Shown: one piece after another, positions 1-6,705 of the stretch
How the letters are laid out: each line of letters opens with the position of its first letter
Numbering within the stretch: the stretch's first letter is position 1
Assembly (NCBI GenBank): GCA_030149585.1
Contig: JASFBJ010000151.1
Span: forward strand, 1 to 8,761
Direction of reading: 5' to 3'
Length of the DNA stretch: 8,761 nucleotides
Source of the DNA: Desulfobacterales bacterium
GTDB lineage: Bacteria; Desulfobacterota; Desulfobacteria; Desulfobacterales; JASFBJ01
Translations under genes and position numbers: made by a program
Notes under the pieces: generated by a model
Told to the model about the DNA's origin: nothing
Seen by the model: only the letters and a program-made list of their open reading frames with translations
Databases searched by the model: none

Positions 1-1
1 G

Positions 2-2905
2 CATAAAATATTACCAGACCCAGAAATAACTTCCCTGCACTACAGAGCCCAGGAGGTCGTTCCAGGCGGTTTATTTATAGCCCTTAAAGGTGCTAAAGCT
101 GATGGGCATGATTATATTAATCAAGCCCTGAAACAAGGGGCTGCTGCAATTATAAGTCATAAAAATATTGATATTGATCTGCCCTTTATTCGGGTATCAG
201 ACAGCCGTAAGGTATTGGCTGCTTTAGCTGCCAGGTTTTATGATTATCCTTCAACCAGACTCAAAATTATCGGTATTACCGGGACCAACGGTAAAACAAC
301 AACCAGTTATTTAATTGAAAAAATATTAGAAAAAGCAGGCTATCAGGTTGGTGTTATCGGAACTGTAAATTATCGGTATAATGGGAAAAAATTTGATAAC
401 CCGGTTACCACACCGGAATCATTGGATCTGCAAAGAATTTTAGCTGAAATGGGAAAAGGCGGCATAATATATGTGGTTATGGAAGTTTCCTCCCATGCCA
501 TCAAACAAAACCGCATATTTAATTGTTGTTTTGCCATAGGAGTTTTTACAAACCTGACTCAGGATCATCTGGATTATCATCAAAATATGAGTGAGTACTG
601 GTCTTGTAAAAAAAGTTTTTTTTCTCAATATTTTAAAAAACAGCAAAAAGAGAAAAGACTCTGGGCTGTTATTAACTGTGATAACCGCTGGGGGGCGGAT
701 CTTGCAAAAGAATTGAAAAGCGGAGCGCTTACAACCGGCATGGATGCTGCCTGTCAAATTCGGCCTAAAACTTATGAGATTAAGCTCAGCAGGATAATTG
801 CCGAGCTGTCAACACCTAAAGGGAATTTTAAGTTCAGCTCCCCTTTGACAGGAAAATTTAATCTGGAAAATATTTTGTCGGCAGCAGGAGTCGGTATTGC
901 CCTGGATATTTCTCTAAATGCCATTAAAGCTGGAATTGAATCCATGGCTACGGTTCCAGGGAGAATGGAAAGGGTTTCTAATCCAGGCAGGCGAAATATT
1001 TATATTGACTATGCACATACTCCGGATGCTCTGAAAAATGTCTTAAAGACAGTTTGTTCCCTGACCCCAGGCAGGGTGATTTGTGTTTTTGGCTGCGGCG
1101 GAGACAGGGATAAGACAAAACGACCCTTGATGGGTGAAATTGCCGGAAAACTTGCCGATCTGGTGGTGATTACCTCGGATAATCCGCGCAGTGAAGATCC
1201 TCAAAGCATTATCAGCGAGATTATCAGTGGTCTTTGTCAGGTAATGCCGACTGTGTATAATCCATCTGAAATCACCAAAGAGTTCACAGGTCCGGCCTAT
1301 GTGGTAGAAGCAGACCGGCAAAGGGCAATTGAGCTGAGTATTAAAATTTCAAGGCAAAATGATATAATATTAATTGCCGGCAAGGGCCATGAAACCTATC
1401 AGATTCTTGGTGAGCAAACTATCCATTTTGATGATTATGAGATAGCTTCAGCCGCTCTTTCAACCATAAAATCCAGAGTAAAAGAAAAAAAGGCAATAGT
1501 TAATAAGATTCCCTGGACACTTAGCCAGTTGCTTGAAGCAAGTCATGGAAAACTTTTGAGCAAGAGGCTTGACCTTGATTTTGAAGGCATTTCCATTGAT
1601 TCCAGGCAGATAAGGCCGAATGAAATTTTTGTGGCCATTAAAGGCTCTAATCAGGATGCGCATTTTTTTATCAATGAAGTCCTTGCAAAAAAAGTTCGTG
1701 GGATGGTGATTAATCAAGCAAATCAAAGCATCCTGCCTCCTGATTTAATTGCCAAAGGTCGGGTAATTATTATTGGGGTCACAGATACAACCAGGGCTCT
1801 TGGGGATCTGGCAGCCTATAACAGGCAGCGTGCCGGTATCAAAGTAGTGGCCATTACCGGTTCAAACGGCAAAACCACTACCCGTAAAATGGTCAGCCAA
1901 ATTATTTCCAGACGGTTTAATACTCTATCCACCAAAGGCAATTTTAATAATGAATTTGGTCTGCCTCTAACCCTTTTGAACCTGAGCTCAAAGCATGAGA
2001 TTGCAGTTCTGGAACTTGGCATGAACCATGCCGGTGAGATCAGGCGGCTCGGGGAAATTTGCAAGCCGGATATTGGCCTGATTACCAATATTGGTTCAGC
2101 TCATTTAGAAGGCTTAGGTTCTATAAAGGCAATCTTAAAGGCCAAGGGCGAACTTTTGAGCCAAATTAAGCCCGGAGGGTGGCTGGTGCTTAATGCTGAT
2201 GACCCATTGCTTTTATCTTTGGCTGAAAAATTTGAAAAAATTATCCTGTTTGGTTTTTCAGATCGGGCAATGCTTAGGGCAGGCGCTGTAAAACAAAATT
2301 ACGATCGAATTTGCTTTGACCTTATTTTACCTGAAAAACCGGCAATTTCCATAAATCTGCATGGAACCGGTAAAATCATGGTACAAAATGCCCTGGCTGC
2401 TGCTGCAGTGGGCCATATTTTAGGCCTTAGTCCGGATATAATTAAAAATGGTCTGGAATCATTTACCCTGGTTCAAGGCAGGATGAATATTCTAAAAACA
2501 AAAAGCGGGTATTCCATTATTGATGATACCTATAATGCCAACCCTGATTCAGTGAAAGCCGCTATCAAGGGATTAATCAGCTTAAAAGGTGTTGAGCGCG
2601 GATTTGCAGTAATCGGGGATATGCTGGAACTGGGAGATTCTTCTATTAAAATGCATCAAAAAATCGGTTCGCTTATTGCCAAAGCTGGTGTTGCCGGTCT
2701 TTACGCCTGCGGAAAATTTGCAAGAGCTGTAGCTGAGGGAGCAATAAAAGAAAAAATGCCTTTAAAAGATATTATTATTGGTGAAAAATCAGCTTTAATT
2801 TCTCATCTTGTGAAGCGCCTTGAACCAGGAGACTGGGTTTTGGTAAAGGGCTCGCGCGAAACAGCCATGGAAGAGGTTGTAGATGGACTAGGCGGTTTTT
2901 TATGA
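2..2905 (+). CDS. murE-murF: MurE-MurF fusion: UDP-MurNAc-tripeptide (meso-DAP) synthetase + D-Ala-D-Ala adding ligase, 5' partial
   Basis: One open frame of 967 visible residues enters from the left edge; comparing the carbamylated-lysine position with E. coli MurE suggests about 20 N-terminal residues are missing. The MurE half (about 1-495) adds meso-DAP to UDP-MurNAc-L-Ala-D-Glu. It shows the ATP loop GTNGKTTT (94-101), TTPESL, EVSSHA, a candidate carbamylated Lys (about 203, in CKKSFF), YIDYAHTPDAL, the DAP-specifying DNPRSEDP (393-400) and GKGHE (460-464). After a Lys-rich linker (about 490-504), the MurF half adds D-Ala-D-Ala. It shows GISIDSRQI, AITGSNGKTTT (617-627), NFNNEFGLPLTLL, ELGMNHAGEI, DDTYNANP (841-848), GDMLELGD and VKGSR. 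Both halves are full family length and keep their key motifs. I saw no ATG with a Shine-Dalgarno sequence at the junction, so separate MurF initiation is unlikely. The frame is open well upstream of the TTG at 215, so that codon is not the start. Fused MurE-MurF proteins are known in other bacteria, for example Bordetella. Confidence 0.95.
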   Translation, partial: HKILPDPEITSLHYRAQEVVPGGLFIALKGAKADGHDYINQALKQGAAAIISHKNIDIDLPFIRVSDSRKVLAALAARFYDYPSTRLKIIGITGTNGKTTTSYLIEKILEKAGYQVGVIGTVNYRYNGKKFDNPVTTPESLDLQRILAEMGKGGIIYVVMEVSSHAIKQNRIFNCCFAIGVFTNLTQDHLDYHQNMSEYWSCKKSFFSQYFKKQQKEKRLWAVINCDNRWGADLAKELKSGALTTGMDAACQIRPKTYEIKLSRIIAELSTPKGNFKFSSPLTGKFNLENILSAAGVGIALDISLNAIKAGIESMATVPGRMERVSNPGRRNIYIDYAHTPDALKNVLKTVCSLTPGRVICVFGCGGDRDKTKRPLMGEIAGKLADLVVITSDNPRSEDPQSIISEIISGLCQVMPTVYNPSEITKEFTGPAYVVEADRQRAIELSIKISRQNDIILIAGKGHETYQILGEQTIHFDDYEIASAALSTIKSRVKEKKAIVNKIPWTLSQLLEASHGKLLSKRLDLDFEGISIDSRQIRPNEIFVAIKGSNQDAHFFINEVLAKKVRGMVINQANQSILPPDLIAKGRVIIIGVTDTTRALGDLAAYNRQRAGIKVVAITGSNGKTTTRKMVSQIISRRFNTLSTKGNFNNEFGLPLTLLNLSSKHEIAVLELGMNHAGEIRRLGEICKPDIGLITNIGSAHLEGLGSIKAILKAKGELLSQIKPGGWLVLNADDPLLLSLAEKFEKIILFGFSDRAMLRAGAVKQNYDRICFDLILPEKPAISINLHGTGKIMVQNALAAAAVGHILGLSPDIIKNGLESFTLVQGRMNILKTKSGYSIIDDTYNANPDSVKAAIKGLISLKGVERGFAVIGDMLELGDSSIKMHQKIGSLIAKAGVAGLYACGKFARAVAEGAIKEKMPLKDIIIGEKSALISHLVKRLEPGDWVLVKGSRETAMEEVVDGLGGFL
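1486..1492 (+). other. Candidate -1 slippery heptamer (A AAA AAG) in the MurE-MurF linker
   Basis: In the fusion's reading frame the codons are GAA AAA AAG GCA, so the heptamer has exactly the X XXY YYZ phase used in E. coli dnaX. A -1 slip would then read GGC AAT AGT TAA, with the stop at 1501-1503. That would release a MurE with a three-residue tail (GNS) and no MurF. I found no strong stimulator: only short 4-bp hairpins downstream (1513-1516 with 1525-1528) and no clear upstream Shine-Dalgarno sequence. In-frame A runs also occur at 1687-1693 and 6842-6850, so chance is a real alternative. Confidence 0.25.
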
Positions 2906-3981
2906 TTTATCATCTATTATATCCATTACATACAACGATTTCAGCTTTTAATGTATTTCGCTATATAACCTTTAGAACTATTTACGCCAGCCTTACGGCT
3001 TTTCTGATCTGCGTTATTTTCGGTCCCTGGCTGATTGAGACCTTAGGCAATATGCAGGTAGGCCAGTATATTAGAAGTAATGGGCCGCAAACCCATCTTC
3101 AGAAAGCCGGCACTCCGACCATGGGCGGGGTTTTGATCCTGCTGGCTGTGTCTGTGGCAACTCTTTTCTGGGCGGATTTGACCAATTACTACATCTGGAT
3201 TGTTCTACTGTCGATATTGGGATTTGGACTGATCGGTTTTATTGATGATTATCTAATGCAGGTAAAAAAACGCAGTAAAGGACTCAATGTCAAAAATAAA
3301 CTCTGTCTTCAGGTGATTTTAGCCATTATTATTGGTGCGCTGGTTTATCTATGTCCTAATTTTGACACACGAGTAACTTTGCCATTTTTTAAAAATTTTT
3401 CTCCTGATTTTGGCATGGGATATATTCTGTTTGCCGCCTTTGTAATTATAGGATCCTCGAACGCGGTTAACCTTACAGATGGCCTGGATGGCCTTGCCAC
3501 CGGCCCTATGATTATTGCATCTGTAACTTATATGATTTTTGCCTATGTTGCAGGGCATATTAATATGGCCGAGTATTTGCAAATAAATTATGTGGCCGGC
3601 TGTGGTGAAATCAGTATATTTTGCGGAGCAATGGCCGGGGCTTGTCTCGGGTTTTTATGGTTTAACGCATATCCTGCCGAAATTTTCATGGGAGATGTTG
3701 GTTCTTTGCCGCTGGGCGCTGCTTTAGGAACTGTTGCGGTTATTACCAAACAGGAAATTCTGCTTGTTCTCGTTGGTGGAATTTTTGTTGTAGAGGCCTT
3801 GTCTGTAATTTTTCAGGTGGGGTTTTTTAAAATGACAAATGGCAGCCGGATTTTTAAAATGGCGCCGATTCACCATCATTTTGAATTAAAAGGATGGCCT
3901 GAACCAAAGGTGATCGTACGATTCTGGATCATTGCGATAGCACTGGCTTTGATTTCAATGAGTACCCTCAAACTGCGCTAA
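2902..3981 (+). CDS. mraY: Phospho-N-acetylmuramoyl-pentapeptide transferase (MraY)
   Basis: An integral membrane enzyme that transfers phospho-MurNAc-pentapeptide from UDP to undecaprenyl phosphate, making lipid I on the cytoplasmic face. The 359 residues match the family length (E. coli 360), and about ten hydrophobic segments are visible. Family motifs appear in order: KAGTPTMGG (68-76), GFIDDYL with the Mg-binding Asp pair D115/D116, NLTDGLDGLA (190-199), NAYPAEIFMGDVGS (255-268) and the signature APIHHHFELKGW (321-332). The loop after the Asp pair reads MQVKKRSKGL, where many MraY proteins have K after DDYL. The ATG shares ATGA with the murF stop, which points to translational coupling; a weak AGG lies 9 nt upstream. 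It is followed by the only long gap in the cluster. Confidence 0.98.
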   Translation: MIYHLLYPLHTTISAFNVFRYITFRTIYASLTAFLICVIFGPWLIETLGNMQVGQYIRSNGPQTHLQKAGTPTMGGVLILLAVSVATLFWADLTNYYIWIVLLSILGFGLIGFIDDYLMQVKKRSKGLNVKNKLCLQVILAIIIGALVYLCPNFDTRVTLPFFKNFSPDFGMGYILFAAFVIIGSSNAVNLTDGLDGLATGPMIIASVTYMIFAYVAGHINMAEYLQINYVAGCGEISIFCGAMAGACLGFLWFNAYPAEIFMGDVGSLPLGAALGTVAVITKQEILLVLVGGIFVVEALSVIFQVGFFKMTNGSRIFKMAPIHHHFELKGWPEPKVIVRFWIIAIALALISMSTLKLR

Positions 3982-3987
3982 AATGAG

Positions 3988-4097
3988 TTATATAGACCGT
4001 CACATAAATAATTTCACTGCGTTATCGGTCGGAGATATACGATTAGTATTATCTCCTTGCTCTATCCTTGTGAAATTAATTATCTGACAATCTATAA
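3988..4097. repeat. Imperfect inverted-repeat element (MITE- or REP-like) between mraY and murD
   Basis: The outer arms, 3991-4017 and 4070-4096, are inverted complements over 27 nt without gaps and with 4 mismatches. The inner 9 bp are perfect (TAATTTCAC, 4009-4017, with GTGAAATTA, 4070-4078). Allowing a 2-nt gap extends the arms to 3988-4017 and 4070-4097. Inside sits a second hairpin: GGAGATATAC (4031-4040), loop GATTA, then GTA-T-TATCTCC (4046-4056), giving 10 bp with one bulged T. A TA flanks each end if the arms begin at TAGA (3991-3992 and 4095-4096), as a TA target duplication would, but this is weak evidence. The only T run near a stem is lacking, so it is not a normal intrinsic terminator. 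No protein is encoded. It could be a non-autonomous mobile element, a dispersed palindromic repeat or a structured mRNA spacer; copy number in the genome would decide. Confidence 0.75.
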
Positions 4098-4112
4098 AAG
4101 AGAATATAAAAT
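4084..4112 (+). promoter_or_regulatory. Possible promoter for murD, overlapping the repeat's right arm
   Basis: CTGACA (4084-4089) matches the -35 consensus at 5 of 6 bases. After 17 nt, TAAAAT (4107-4112) matches the -10 consensus at 5 of 6. Transcription would begin near 4119, at the murD ATG itself, giving a nearly leaderless mRNA. This fits the absence of a well-placed Shine-Dalgarno sequence. The region is very AT-rich, so such hexamers arise easily by chance. Confidence 0.25.
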
Positions 4113-4118
4113 AATATC

Positions 4119-5501
4119 ATGATGAAATTGGCTGGAAAAAAAGTTCTGGTGGCAGGTCTTGGCAAGTCAGGCCTTGCTCTGGCTGAATTTTTAGTCAAAA
4201 GGAAAGCCAGGGTTATTATAAGCGACAGCGCGCCTGCCGAACAATTATCAGAATATCTGGCGGCCATTGAAAACCTGAAGCTTAAATCAGATCTTAAAAT
4301 TGAGCTGGGTATCCATAATCCAGCCTCTTTTAACCAGGCTGATCTGATTGTCTTAAGCCCAGGGGTTCCTCACACCATCAAAGCAGTAGTTAAAGCAAAG
4401 CAAAGAGGTGTTCCGGTAATTGGTGAGATCGAGCTGGCAAGCCGATTTATTCACCAGCCGATTATAGCGGTTACTGGTACAAACGGCAAAACTACCACCA
4501 CTGAACTGATCGGAGACATGCTGAAAAAATCAGGCCTGAAAGTTTTTGTGGGCGGTAATATTGGGCGACCTTTGACAGGTTATGTGAATAAAAAACAGAC
4601 AGCTCAGATTATTATAGCCGAGGTTTCCAGTTTTCAACTGGATACTATTAGTACTTTCAGACCTAAGATAGCAGTATTATTAAATATCGCCAGGGATCAT
4701 TTAAACCGTTATCAAGATTTTAAAGATTATATTTATTCAAAGGGAAAGATTTTTTCAAATCAGCAATCAACTGATACAGCAATATATAATGGAGAAGATC
4801 AAATTATCTTAGATCTTTGCCGGCATATTAAAAGTCGAAAAATTCCATTTTTCGCAGGTTCTGTTTCAAAATATCAGGATAAACCTTATGCAGTTATAGA
4901 AAGCAGCAGCCTTATTATTCACCATGCCCCAAATCAGATAAGTGAAATAGATCTTGCGGGTTGCCGGCTGAAAGGGCTTCATAATCTTGAAAATATTGCC
5001 GCAGCAAGCCTGGCAGCGCTGGCAGCAGGCGCTAATCCAGATGGTATTAAGGTTGCTGTTAACAGCTTTCAAGGAGGCCCGCATCGGCTTGAAGATATAG
5101 CAGTTATTGATCAGGTTCGCTATATAAATGATTCAAAGGCCACTAATCCAGCTGCCGTGATAAGGGCTCTGGAATGCTTTAACCAGCCGGTTATCCTGAT
5201 TATGGGCGGCCGGAATAAGGAAAATAATTTTTCGGATTTAAAAGAGGCAATCCACAGATTCAGCAAAAAAGTTGTGGTGTTTGGAGAAGCCAGGCAGGAA
5301 ATTATAAAAGCCATTGAAGATAATCATTCAATCAGGGCCGTTGCTGCCGACTCAATGGAAGATGCTGTCGGCAAGGCCAGCAGGCTGTCTTTACCGGGAG
5401 ATGTGGTTTTGCTCTCACCAGCCTGTGCCAGTTTTGATATGTTTGACGGTTATGCCCAGCGGGGAGAAGCATTTAACCTGGCTGTTGAGAAATTAAAATG
5501 A
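4119..5501 (+). CDS. murD: UDP-N-acetylmuramoyl-L-alanine--D-glutamate ligase (MurD)
   Basis: A cytoplasmic ATP-dependent ligase that adds D-Glu to UDP-MurNAc-L-Ala. The 460 residues are normal for the family. Visible motifs are the N-terminal KVLVAGLGKSG (8-18), LSPGVP (79-84), the ATP loop GTNGKTTT (120-127), GGNIGRPL, AEVSSFQL (168-175), a candidate carbamylated Lys (K208, in YSKGKIF), KGLHNLEN, GGPHRLE, YINDSKATNP (335-344) and LLSPACASFDMF (431-442). The usual GGxDKG segment reads GGRNKENNF (363-371), keeping the Lys but replacing the Asp. Two tandem ATGs (4119, 4122) could both start the protein; the first is used here. The best purine run upstream (about 4098-4103) lies about 15 nt away, too far for a good ribosome binding site. 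The gene follows the inverted-repeat element and overlaps ftsW by ATGA. Confidence 0.97.
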   Translation: MMKLAGKKVLVAGLGKSGLALAEFLVKRKARVIISDSAPAEQLSEYLAAIENLKLKSDLKIELGIHNPASFNQADLIVLSPGVPHTIKAVVKAKQRGVPVIGEIELASRFIHQPIIAVTGTNGKTTTTELIGDMLKKSGLKVFVGGNIGRPLTGYVNKKQTAQIIIAEVSSFQLDTISTFRPKIAVLLNIARDHLNRYQDFKDYIYSKGKIFSNQQSTDTAIYNGEDQIILDLCRHIKSRKIPFFAGSVSKYQDKPYAVIESSSLIIHHAPNQISEIDLAGCRLKGLHNLENIAAASLAALAAGANPDGIKVAVNSFQGGPHRLEDIAVIDQVRYINDSKATNPAAVIRALECFNQPVILIMGGRNKENNFSDLKEAIHRFSKKVVVFGEARQEIIKAIEDNHSIRAVAADSMEDAVGKASRLSLPGDVVLLSPACASFDMFDGYAQRGEAFNLAVEKLK

Positions 5502-6670
5502 CCTCTAAAATATTAAAAAATATTATAACACATAAGCCGTTAAGCTATGATTTAAAGCTTTTGCTTGCTGTTCTTTTCCTGGTGGGAATTGGTATTGGAA
5601 TGGTTTATAGTGCCAGCAGCGCTCTGGCTTTAAGAGGTTTTGGATCAGAATATTATTTTTTGAAACGACAGGGAATTTTCGCTGGATTTGGGATGCTGGC
5701 TTTGGTATTTTGTGGACATATTCCTCTGAAAATATATCGCATTTTAATCTATCCTGCTTTGTTTCTTTGTTTTATGCTGCTGATACTTATTCATATTAAA
5801 GGCTTTGGCATTACAGCCGGCGGAGCTACCCGCTGGCTGGACTTGGGGATTATTAACTTTCAACCAACGGAAATAGCCCGTCTGGCACTTGTGATCTATC
5901 TTGCATATTCTTTGAGTAAAAAGCAGAAATTCGTTAAAGAATTTTCAGTGGGGTTTTTACCCCATGTAATTATGCTTTCTGTTTTTGTCGTGCTTTTAAT
6001 TATTCAGCCGGATTTTGGTTCTATAATTATTTTCGGAGCCATTACATGGATTATGATGTTTGTCGGCGGAGTTCGTCTTAAACATTTATTCGTTTTTTTT
6101 GTGGCCTGCATGCCGATTATTTATTTTCTTATATTAAATGCCGAGTACCGTTTAAAACGGCTGCTGAGCTTTCTTGATCCCTTTCAGTATCCTGCTGATG
6201 CAGGTTATCAGATTATTCATTCTCTTATGGCCTTTGGAACAGGCGGAATTACCGGAGCAGGAATTGGGAACAGTTATCAAAAGCTTTTTTTTCTGCCGGA
6301 ACCACATACGGATTTTATTTTTTCAGTTATTGGAGAAGAGGCGGGACTTTGGGGAGTTATGGTGGTTTTTATGCTTTACGGAATTATTTTATGGCGCGGA
6401 ATCAGTATCGCGCGTAATGCAAAAGATTCCTTTGGAGCTTTGACAGCTGTTGGAATTACAACGGCCTTAGGACTTCAGATCTGCATCAATATGGGAGTTG
6501 CTGTTGGTTTATTGCCGACAAAGGGTTTAACCCTGCCCTTTTTAAGTTATGGGGGAACCTCTCTTGTTATAAATATGGCGTCTGTGGGAATCTTGATAAA
6601 TATTGCAGCAGACCAGGCATCCGGAAAAGCCGGAGCAGTAATTGAGGATTATAATTCAAAAGGCCGGTAA
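5498..6670 (+). CDS. ftsW: Septal peptidoglycan glycosyltransferase FtsW (SEDS family)
   Basis: A polytopic inner-membrane protein that polymerises lipid II during septum formation, normally with a partner class B PBP (FtsI), which is not in this window. The 390 residues have about ten hydrophobic segments and a short cytoplasmic N terminus. SEDS motifs: VYSASSALA (36-44), GGATRWLDLG (108-117) with NFQPTEIARL (QPTE where most have QPSE), IIQPDFGS (168-175), LPEPHTDFIFSVIGEE (266-281) with the putative catalytic D272, and GLLPTKGLTLPFLSYGGTSL (337-356). RodA is the main alternative, but the position between murD and murG identifies FtsW. The ATG overlaps the murD stop as ATGA, with only a weak GAG upstream, so coupled translation from murD is likely. 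Confidence 0.96.
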   Translation: MTSKILKNIITHKPLSYDLKLLLAVLFLVGIGIGMVYSASSALALRGFGSEYYFLKRQGIFAGFGMLALVFCGHIPLKIYRILIYPALFLCFMLLILIHIKGFGITAGGATRWLDLGIINFQPTEIARLALVIYLAYSLSKKQKFVKEFSVGFLPHVIMLSVFVVLLIIQPDFGSIIIFGAITWIMMFVGGVRLKHLFVFFVACMPIIYFLILNAEYRLKRLLSFLDPFQYPADAGYQIIHSLMAFGTGGITGAGIGNSYQKLFFLPEPHTDFIFSVIGEEAGLWGVMVVFMLYGIILWRGISIARNAKDSFGALTAVGITTALGLQICINMGVAVGLLPTKGLTLPFLSYGGTSLVINMASVGILINIAADQASGKAGAVIEDYNSKGR

Positions 6671-6705
6671 TATTTATGAGGCTGGGGAAAATTGAAATTA
6701 TTTAA

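Noticed and set aside
363..371. Unspecified GGRNKENNF variant in murD
   Set aside because: The frame begins at 4119, so this refers to protein residues 363-371. The Lys expected at the active site is kept and all other MurD motifs are intact, so loss of function is not suggested.
608..623. A7-G-T8 homopolymer runs in murE as a phase-variation tract
   Set aside because: The runs are short, the gene is essential, and similar A and T runs are frequent in this AT-rich DNA.
1687..1693. In-frame A AAA AAA run within MurF as a second frameshift site
   Set aside because: It lies inside a folded domain where early termination would give a useless product. It serves as a control showing that such runs arise by chance.
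440..2088. Minus-strand open frames of about 60-105 codons inside murE-murF (and others at 3349-3582, 4866-5314 and 8093-8425)
   Set aside because: They lie opposite strongly conserved Mur protein coding, show no recognisable motif and have no ribosome binding site or operon context; they are shadows.
4031..4056. Inner hairpin between mraY and murD as a Rho-independent terminator
   Set aside because: The stem is AT-rich and no T run follows on either strand. It fits better as part of the larger palindrome.
6174..6443. Plus-strand 89-codon frame within ftsW
   Set aside because: It is out of frame with conserved SEDS motifs and has no independent support.
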